DNA from: Methanomassiliicoccales archaeon UBA147
Lineage (GTDB): Archaea > Thermoplasmatota > Thermoplasmata > SG8-5
Assembly (NCBI GenBank): GCA_002496385.1
Contig: DAJR01000045.1
Coordinates: forward strand, 29,112-67,011
DNA length: 37,900 bases
Direction of reading: 5' to 3'
Below the pieces are notes generated by a model. That model was not told the origin of the DNA. It saw only the letters and a list, made by a program, of their open reading frames with translations, and ran no database searches. Position 1 is the stretch's first letter; every line of letters starts with the position of its first letter. The position numbers and the translations under genes are program-made. Below, in pieces: positions 33,236 to 37,900 of this stretch.

Positions 33236-33346
33236 ATAATGGTGTGTAATATTGCCCTGGTGCTGGCAACATTCCCAGATATCCCGTGGTATTACTGCGA
33301 ATATATTAAAACTTCGTCTGCCCAAAGGTTCCCCGATTCAGGCTTG

Positions 33347-33422
33347 ATACCGAGCTGATTTTGACAAAAGTTTATATCTATTATGCTGTTGGATGTTCCA
33401 AATCACATGGGCAGATAGATCA
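33347..33422 (+). repeat. 76-bp direct repeat, left copy: tRNA-Ala promoter and 5' fragment
   Basis: This copy is identical to 33535-33610. It carries a TATA-like box (AAAAGTTTATATC), the spacer, and the first 14 bases of tRNA-Ala, after which the sequence departs from the tRNA. Downstream, 112 unrelated bases include a GCAAAAC / GTTTTGC inverted repeat. A promoter that would start an unknown short RNA is thus present. Confidence 0.85.
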
Positions 33423-33534
33423 ACAATGCTCCCCACGCAAAACAGACTTCAATTCAAATTGCTTTCAATCGCTAGTTTTGCGATACGGGCTAATTTCCTC
33501 AGATTCATTTATCAAACATTCAGAAATTGGCCCT

Positions 33535-33610
33535 ATACCGAGCTGATTTTGACAAAAGTTTATATCTATTATGCTGTTGGATGTTCCAAATCACATGGGC
33601 AGATAGATCA
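33535..33610 (+). promoter_or_regulatory. 76-bp direct repeat, right copy: promoter of tRNA-Ala
   Basis: The second identical copy leads into the complete tRNA-Ala gene. The AT box (GTTTATATC, about 33558-33566) lies about 30-38 bases before the first tRNA base, consistent with an archaeal TATA box and a short leader. Confidence 0.7.
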
Positions 33611-33670
33611 GCTCGGTAGATCGCCTCCTTGGCATGGAGGAGGCCGCGAGTTCAAATCTCGCTCTGTCCA
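33597..33670 (+). tRNA. tRNA-Ala (anticodon GGC)
   Basis: Acceptor GGGCAGA pairs with TCTGTCC. The D stem is GATC/GATC, the anticodon arm CCTCC-TTGGCAT-GGAGG with anticodon GGC, the T arm GCGAG-TTCAAAT-CTCGC, and the discriminator is A. The length is 74, with no encoded CCA. Its 5' end overlaps the duplicated 76-bp segment. Confidence 0.95.
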
Positions 33671-33763
33671 TTATTCTTTATTTTCAAAATACAATGAAAT
33701 ATACATGTTTGCCATGAAAAACCTTTTAACCCCCCACACCATTATTCCCATCGAGGGAGGCAT

Positions 33764-34081
33764 ATGTTAGAAGACGAGCTCGAAAACATCAGGCCGGAAA
33801 TTGCCATGTATATCAGGCGGATAGGCGACATGCGGGACGCCGGTAAATTCGGCAGGGCGGTCCAGCTGTGCAATATGGCTCTGACGCATGAGCCGGAACC
33901 GGCAATGAGGAATGTGATTCTCAATTTCAAGGCGGACTCCCTGTACCGAGTCGGTTGGAAGGTCCAGAATTCGGAGATGATGCAGGAAGCCAGAAGCTAT
34001 TACATCGAGGTCCTTGGCACGGACCCGGCCGACCATGTCGCCAAAAAGGGCCTTGAAGAGATTGACTTCAGAGCCTGGTAG
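33764..34081 (+). CDS. Small TPR-like helical protein
   Basis: This 105-residue soluble protein is of unknown function. Paired helices such as MRDAGKFGRAVQLCNMALTHEP and QEARSYYIEVLGTDPADHVAKKGLEEI look like two or three tetratricopeptide-type repeats, which would bind a protein partner. ATG at 33764 follows GGGAGG at good spacing. It precedes pdxT by 29 bases on the same strand; a common transcript is possible but no functional link is apparent. Confidence 0.7.
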   Translation: MLEDELENIRPEIAMYIRRIGDMRDAGKFGRAVQLCNMALTHEPEPAMRNVILNFKADSLYRVGWKVQNSEMMQEARSYYIEVLGTDPADHVAKKGLEEIDFRAW

Positions 34082-34110
34082 CCTTGAGATAATATTTATG
34101 GTGATTCGGG

Positions 34111-34719
34111 ATGGCCGGCGGTATGAAAATTGGCGTCCTGGCACTTCAGGGTGACGTGAGCGAGCACATCTCTGCGCTGGAATCGTCATTCAGGCACCTG
34201 AAAGTCAGCGGCGAGGCCGTGGAAGTCAGACGACCCAGCCAGCTCGAGGATATTTCCGGACTGCTGATGCCGGGGGGCGAGAGCACGACCATGGCAAAAC
34301 AGATTGACAGGTTCGGGCTGAGGGAGCCAATCATTGAATTCGGAAGGTCCGGGAAGCCCATCATGGGTACCTGTGCGGGGAGCATTCTGCTGGCCAAAGA
34401 GATATTGGACCAGAAAGCGCCGGGTGAGGTGAAGCCGCTCGGACTAATCGATATGACAGTACGGAGAAATGCGTTCGGCAGGCAGGCGGAATCCTTCGAG
34501 AGGCCCTTGAGGATTGAAGGGCTGGACCGCGATTTCCCCGGGGTTTTCATTCGCGCCCCGAGAATAGTGGATATCGGCAAGGATGTGCATTCGCTCTCCA
34601 GGCTCGGAAGCGAGCATGTGATGGTCAGGCAGGGAAACATCCTGGCACTGACATTCCATCCCGAATTGGCATCGGACTGCCGTGTCCATTCGATGTTCCT
34701 TGAGTTGATCACTTTTTGA
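34111..34719 (+). CDS. pdxT: Pyridoxal 5'-phosphate synthase glutaminase subunit
   Basis: This class I glutamine amidotransferase of about 202 residues supplies ammonia to PdxS for pyridoxal phosphate. The start IGVLALQGDVSEH, the PGGESTTM loop (about 54-61), the nucleophile Cys in GTCAGSILLA (about 86-95) and the His-x-Glu pair in FHPELA near the C-terminus are all present. The start is ATG at 34111 (GGTGAT upstream) or ATG at 34123, which gives the more usual MKIGVLALQG. The PdxS synthase gene is not in the window. The end overlaps the convergent GGGP synthase gene by 11 bases. Confidence 0.93.
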   Translation: MAGGMKIGVLALQGDVSEHISALESSFRHLKVSGEAVEVRRPSQLEDISGLLMPGGESTTMAKQIDRFGLREPIIEFGRSGKPIMGTCAGSILLAKEILDQKAPGEVKPLGLIDMTVRRNAFGRQAESFERPLRIEGLDRDFPGVFIRAPRIVDIGKDVHSLSRLGSEHVMVRQGNILALTFHPELASDCRVHSMFLELITF

Positions 34720-35446
34720 CGGCGCTCACGATTTGCCGGAATCTTTCGGAGATGCCCTCTTCCTCGACAACAGTGCCTGTCACGATGATGTCGGCGCCCG
34801 CCTTCACGGCCTCCGCGGCCTGTTCGGGGGTTCGAATCCCGCCGCCCACAATCAGAGGGATGTCGATTGCCTGGCTAACGCCCGATATCAGTTTCACCGG
34901 TACCGGCTCGGGGGCGCCGGACCCGGCCTCCAGGTAGATGAGCTTCATGCCGAGCAGCTCGCCTGCCACGGAGTAGCCGACTGCCGACCTCACATCGTCC
35001 CTCCTGATGAGCTCGGCTTCCCCGACCATGCCCGCCCTCATCCCGGGTTCCACGATGATGTAGCCCATGGAGATGGGTTCCAGGCCGCTCTTCTTTATCA
35101 GCGCCGCAGCCTTCATCTGCTCGCCCAGCAGGAATTTCGGGTTCCGCGAATTCAGGAGGCTCATGAAGTAGATGGCATCGGCCTTGAGGGAAATTGCCTT
35201 TGCCTCGGTGGGAAAGAGTATCACGGGTATCTGCACCCTTGACTTGATGGCAGCGACGGTGGCGTCCAGCAATTCCTGGGTTACTCCGGTTGAACCGCCC
35301 AGCATTATCGCGTCAGTCCCGGCCGATACGGCACCGGCCGAGAGCTCGGCAGCGGCCTCGGGGGTTTGGTCGTCCGGGTCTAGCAATGTCATGTGAAGCT
35401 TCCCCTTCTCGATTTTCTCGCATAGTTGTTCCATCACGCGCATCAT
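34709..35446 (-). CDS. Geranylgeranylglyceryl phosphate synthase
   Basis: This 245-residue TIM-barrel prenyltransferase forms the first ether bond of archaeal lipids, from sn-glycerol 1-phosphate and geranylgeranyl diphosphate. Family blocks are HMTLLDPDDQTPE (about 18-30), AIMLGGSTGVT (about 46-56), YIIVEPGMRAG (about 124-134), LIYLEAGSGAPEPV (about 163-176) and LIVGGGIRTPEQA (about 192-204), the last two binding phosphate. The sequence is complete. The start is ATG at 35446 or 35443; the former overlaps the UbiA stop as ATGA. It is the second gene of the pair with the UbiA-type enzyme that uses its product. Confidence 0.94.
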   Translation of the reverse strand: MMRVMEQLCEKIEKGKLHMTLLDPDDQTPEAAAELSAGAVSAGTDAIMLGGSTGVTQELLDATVAAIKSRVQIPVILFPTEAKAISLKADAIYFMSLLNSRNPKFLLGEQMKAAALIKKSGLEPISMGYIIVEPGMRAGMVGEAELIRRDDVRSAVGYSVAGELLGMKLIYLEAGSGAPEPVPVKLISGVSQAIDIPLIVGGGIRTPEQAAEAVKAGADIIVTGTVVEEEGISERFRQIVSAVKK

Positions 35447-36273
35447 ATCACTCCCAACAGGAAGGCGGCCAAGGCGGCGAACATCGCCAGCTTTGCATTT
35501 TCCGAGGTATTTCCCGGGTTCCGGGAAATCTGGTTCGCGCCATATATAAATATCGCATCGGCGAAAAGGACAGTGATAACATAATAAAATCCGAACATGC
35601 CGAATAGATATGGCATTGGGCTCAGGCCGACCGCCGCGATGAATGCAAACGAGGCGAGCTTACCTGCCCTGGCTGGGCCTATCCGCATCGGAAGGGTCTT
35701 CCTCCCCAGATCACCGCCCATGTCCTGGATGTCCTTGGCTATCTCCCGGCCCAGTGTGGCCAAGAAGCTGAGAAGGAACATGAAGAACACCGGCTCCATT
35801 ATCCGGGGGAACCCATCCATCACCGCCAAACCGCCGAACAGGAACAGAGATGCGGTGAGCCAGCTTATCATAAGGTTTCCAGATAATCCCAAGGCTTTCG
35901 TCCGGAACTCGTAGGCGAGCATGATAGCCAGGTTCAGGAGTATCAGAAGCATGCAAAATACACTGAGCCAGAGGCCGAGGATGACTGCAGCGGCAAACAG
36001 CAAACCGGAGAAAACGGCCGCACTGCGGGGACTCACATTTCCGGAAGGTATAGGCCGCCCGGGATGGTTGAGGCTGTCGATTTCGCGGTCCAGATAATCA
36101 TTGAGCGTGTTGCCGGCGCCAGTGAACAGGAAGACCACCAGCGAAGCGGCCAGCACGTTCGCGGAGGTGATTATATCGGGTTCCAGTTCGGAGGCGACAA
36201 GTGCGACAATGACCACGGACAGTACGGCCATCACGCAGTTTTTGGGGCGAAGCAACTGGACATAGGCTAACAT
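35443..36273 (-). CDS. UbiA-family digeranylgeranylglyceryl phosphate synthase
   Basis: This 276-residue integral membrane prenyltransferase with about eight helices adds the second geranylgeranyl chain. The first Asp-rich motif lies in GAGNTLNDYLDREIDSLNHPGRP (near residues 53-75), and the second is KDIQDMGGDLGRKTLPM (about 195-211); both bind Mg-diphosphate. Its pairing with GGGP synthase supports DGGGP synthase over other UbiA roles. ATG at 36273 is preferred because a TATA box centres about 24 bases before it, implying a leaderless message. The frame is open to an ATG at 36330, which would lie upstream of the promoter. Confidence 0.88.
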   Translation of the reverse strand: MLAYVQLLRPKNCVMAVLSVVIVALVASELEPDIITSANVLAASLVVFLFTGAGNTLNDYLDREIDSLNHPGRPIPSGNVSPRSAAVFSGLLFAAAVILGLWLSVFCMLLILLNLAIMLAYEFRTKALGLSGNLMISWLTASLFLFGGLAVMDGFPRIMEPVFFMFLLSFLATLGREIAKDIQDMGGDLGRKTLPMRIGPARAGKLASFAFIAAVGLSPMPYLFGMFGFYYVITVLFADAIFIYGANQISRNPGNTSENAKLAMFAALAAFLLGVI

Positions 36274-36293
36274 CGGCGCCTTATCGGGTTGTG

Positions 36294-36301
36294 TAAATAA
36301 A
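36294..36301 (-). promoter_or_regulatory. TATA box for the UbiA-GGGP synthase pair
   Basis: On the minus strand TTTATTTA lies about 24 bases before the ATG at 36273, the standard spacing of an archaeal TATA box to a transcription start. This places the start at or next to the ATG and argues for leaderless translation of the UbiA gene. Confidence 0.55.
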
Positions 36302-36414
36302 TCTTTCGTGCCCTTGCCATGTGCATTCATTAAGGTTCAGAATTGCTGGAGGGCCATTGTTCATTCTCACAATCACAGGGTTGGAATTTCGTGGACACCC
36401 GACAAACGCAAGGC

Positions 36415-36425
36415 TTTTAATATAC
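36415..36425 (+). promoter_or_regulatory. TATA box for aIF5A
   Basis: TTTTAATATAC centres about 30 bases before the ATG at 36450. With the usual spacing the transcript would begin about five bases before that codon. This decides against the in-frame ATGs at 36426 and 36438, which would be in or just after the promoter. Confidence 0.55.
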
Positions 36426-36449
36426 ATGGAAATACGGATGCCGATTATT

Positions 36450-36836
36450 ATGGCATGGGAACAAGCCGAAGTCAGGACCCTGAAAGAGAACCGCTACGTC
36501 ATCATTGACGACGAACCTTGCAGGATAAACAGCATATCCACTTCAAAGCCCGGGAAACACGGCGAAGCAAAAGCCAGGGTCGAGGGCGTCGGGATATTCG
36601 ACAACCAGAAGCACAGCTTCGTCCATCCGGTGTCCCACAAGGTCAAGGTGCCGATGATCGACAAGCGGGCCGCCCAGGTGCTGGCCAAGATGGGGGACGA
36701 GGTCCAGCTCATGGACATGGTCACCTACGAGACTTTCAATATACCAATCCCGGACGAGTTCAAGGACACACTGAAGGAAGGCATGGAGATCCAGTACCTC
36801 GTCGCCATGGACAGGAAAAAGATTACCCGAGTCTGA
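36450..36836 (+). CDS. eif5A: Translation factor aIF5A (hypusinated)
   Basis: This 128-residue factor helps ribosomes through difficult peptide bonds. The hypusine or deoxyhypusine lysine lies in the loop STSKPGKHGEAKA (about 29-41), following the conserved RYVIIDDEPCRI. The C-terminal OB domain ends RKKITRV. The ATG at 36450 gives the family N-terminus (MAWEQAEVRTLKENRY) and fits the TATA box; longer in-frame extensions are not conserved. Six bases separate it from the agmatinase gene. That enzyme makes putrescine, the precursor of the spermidine used for this very modification. Confidence 0.95.
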   Translation: MAWEQAEVRTLKENRYVIIDDEPCRINSISTSKPGKHGEAKARVEGVGIFDNQKHSFVHPVSHKVKVPMIDKRAAQVLAKMGDEVQLMDMVTYETFNIPIPDEFKDTLKEGMEIQYLVAMDRKKITRV

Positions 36837-36842
36837 TGCCTG

Positions 36843-37685
36843 ATGGGCGGAACCCTATTCTCTGACGCAACTGCGGCGTTTAAAGATAGCAAATACGTCA
36901 TTTTCGGTGCGCCGCTGGACATCACCGGCACGCATAGGAGGGGTACCAAGAAAGGGCCTGAATCCATAAGGCACGAGTCTTACACCTTCGAACCTTTCGT
37001 GCCCGACCTGGGCATCGACCTCGAAGAAGTTCCGATCTACGACATGGGGGACCTGCCGATGAAAGAGCCGAAGCGGGAGATCTCGGAAGCGGTCAGGGAC
37101 ATCATCAAGGAAGGAAAAATACCGATCATGCTGGGAGGCGAGCATTCCGTGTCTCCTTATGCGGTGGGGGAGTTCAAAGATGTATCTGTGCTTGTGTTCG
37201 ACGCACACCTGGATTACAGGGAAGAACTGAAGGGCGACCCCAACAACCATGCCTGCGCCACGATGCGCATGAGGGAGGCCGCGAAGGGAAAGCCCATTCT
37301 TCCGGTGGGCATCAGGTCGATTTGCAAATCCGAGTACATCCAGGCCCAGAAGGACGGACTCCAGTACATCACGGCAGACAGGGTGAGGGAGCTGGGAACG
37401 AAGAAATTGCTCGACCTCATCGACGACCTGCTGCCTGGAAACTTGTATATTTCAGTGGACATCGACGGCATAGACCCGTCTTTCGCGCCGGGGGTGGGAA
37501 CCCCTGAACCTTATGGCCTCGACCCCTTGGTCGTCCGGGATGCAATCAGACATCTGGCCGGCAGGATCATAGGCTTTGACGTGGTGGAGGTGTGCCCCCC
37601 GGCGGACAACGGCAACACCTCGGCCCTGGCTGCGCGGCTGACAAAGGATTTCATAGCCGCCCGCGAGAAGGCATTGAAAAAGTAA
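36843..37685 (+). CDS. speB: Agmatinase (arginase family)
   Basis: This 280-residue binuclear manganese ureohydrolase probably converts agmatine to putrescine and urea. Metal ligands are visible in GGEHS (about 98-102), DAHLDYR (about 118-124) and SVDIDGIDP (about 204-212). The segments LYISVDIDGIDPSFAPGVGTPEP and VVEVCPPAD are typical of agmatinase rather than arginase. The enzyme may also take aminopropylagmatine, as in some archaea. The gene follows aIF5A directly and is likely co-transcribed. Its TAA stop is formed by the first bases of a structured repeat (AAGTAAACTATCAGCCCC). Confidence 0.9.
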   Translation: MGGTLFSDATAAFKDSKYVIFGAPLDITGTHRRGTKKGPESIRHESYTFEPFVPDLGIDLEEVPIYDMGDLPMKEPKREISEAVRDIIKEGKIPIMLGGEHSVSPYAVGEFKDVSVLVFDAHLDYREELKGDPNNHACATMRMREAAKGKPILPVGIRSICKSEYIQAQKDGLQYITADRVRELGTKKLLDLIDDLLPGNLYISVDIDGIDPSFAPGVGTPEPYGLDPLVVRDAIRHLAGRIIGFDVVEVCPPADNGNTSALAARLTKDFIAAREKALKK

Positions 37686-37818
37686 ACTATCAGCCCCTAA
37701 ACAGGCGAGGCATAGCCTCGTCTTAACGCTAACCAAGTATGGTTAGCGAAAGGAGCTGGCGTTCAGGCTTGCATTTTTTGCTATTTGATTCGGGGCTGTA
37801 TGTTTACCATAGGGCGGC
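37682..37818 (+). repeat. GTAAAC...CAGCCCC structured element, copy 3
   Basis: The outer arms are GTAAACTATCAGCCCC and GGGGCTGTATGTTTAC. Inside are hairpins GAGGC / GCCTC (about 37707-37719) and CGCTAACCA / TGGTTAGCG (about 37728-37749), then GGAGCTGGCGTTC, similar to the GGGCTGGCGTTTG of the other copies. It begins inside the agmatinase stop codon. The window's last repeat follows it after about 45 bases. Confidence 0.65.
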
Positions 37819-37863
37819 TGCATGCGTGAATATCGAAGCGAGTCTGTATATCTATGTGAATTA

Positions 37864-37900
37864 AGGGTCTAGGGCCTAGGGTCTAGGGTTGCTAACATAT
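37864..37900 (+). repeat. Dispersed palindromic repeat, copy C, cut by the window end
   Basis: Repeated units GGGTCTAGGGCCTAGGGTCT then AGGGTTGCTAACAT match the interior of copy B (8106-8124, AGGGTCTAGGGTTGCCAACAT). Only the left side is visible and it lacks the outer AGATTTTAGATT arm, so it is either a shorter variant or a nested insertion. Confidence 0.65.

Noticed and set aside
33409..33480. Second tRNA-Ala or tRNA pseudogene after the left 76-bp repeat
   Set aside because: Only 14 tRNA bases are present and the following sequence cannot form anticodon or T arms, so it is reported as a duplicated promoter fragment instead.
36321..36449. 43-residue N-terminal extension of aIF5A
   Set aside because: It contains the TATA box and is not part of the aIF5A family; the start at 36450 fits both promoter spacing and family length.

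Overview
The window is archaeal chromosome, most likely from a thermoplasmatote-like member of the Euryarchaeota, though the lineage is an inference. The signs are archaeal aIF1A, RIO1 and Dim2-type KH proteins, archaeal S-adenosylmethionine synthetase, aIF5A, three ether-lipid enzymes (CarS, GGGP synthase, a UbiA-type DGGGP synthase), TATA boxes about 25 bases before near-leaderless starts, and dense ATGA-type overlaps. The DNA is moderately GC-rich, and the gaps between operons are AT-rich and full of repeats.

Layout. 0.2-1.9 kb (minus): aIF1A, RIO1 kinase and KH protein, a small-subunit maturation/initiation operon. 2.2-6.5 kb (plus): a Cys-rich protein, a secretion ATPase and a tandem TadC-type membrane protein, the motor of a type IV filament or secretion machine. 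6.5-7.9 kb (minus): a YdjM-like membrane protein and an LsrF/DhnA-type aldolase. 7.9-8.5 kb: two abutting non-coding repeat elements. 8.6-11.0 kb (plus): carS, pyrE and a secreted beta-propeller protein. 11.1-15.7 kb (minus): a 1505-residue secreted caspase-like protein built on about 1-kb internal duplications. 15.8-19.5 kb (plus): five genes for a nucleotide-activated heptose. 19.6-20.2 kb (minus): a VapBC pair. 20.2-26.0 kb (minus): two pilin-like proteins and a 1598-residue membrane-anchored surface protein. 26.2-28.0 kb (minus): two membrane proteins with zinc ribbons. 28.3-30.4 kb: a DUF2683 protein, S-adenosylmethionine synthetase and a DUF4443 regulator. 30.5-32.5 kb (minus): zinc-ribbon/membrane and coiled-coil proteins. 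32.5-33.7 kb: a repeat-rich tRNA locus with tRNA-Arg(UCU) and tRNA-Ala(GGC). 33.8-37.7 kb: a TPR-like protein, pdxT, GGGP synthase with UbiA, then aIF5A with agmatinase.

Three themes stand out. First, the cell surface: the heptose operon, propeller, caspase-like protein, giant anchored protein and two pilin-like proteins suggest a glycosylated and elaborate envelope, and the 2.2-6.5 kb motor may assemble the 20-26 kb subunits. Second, structured non-coding repeats: at least five families occur, including a hairpin element whose first bases form the stop codons of two unrelated genes, an element resembling an IS200/IS605 right end with no transposase nearby, and a 96-bp palindromic array grown from the 3' end of tRNA-Arg whose spacer stems differ in sequence yet stay complementary. 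Third, coupled housekeeping pairs: aIF5A with agmatinase (polyamine supply for hypusine) and GGGP synthase with UbiA (the two ether-bond steps).

No CRISPR array, rRNA, intact insertion sequence or replication origin was recognised. Family names come from reading motifs, not from database searches.
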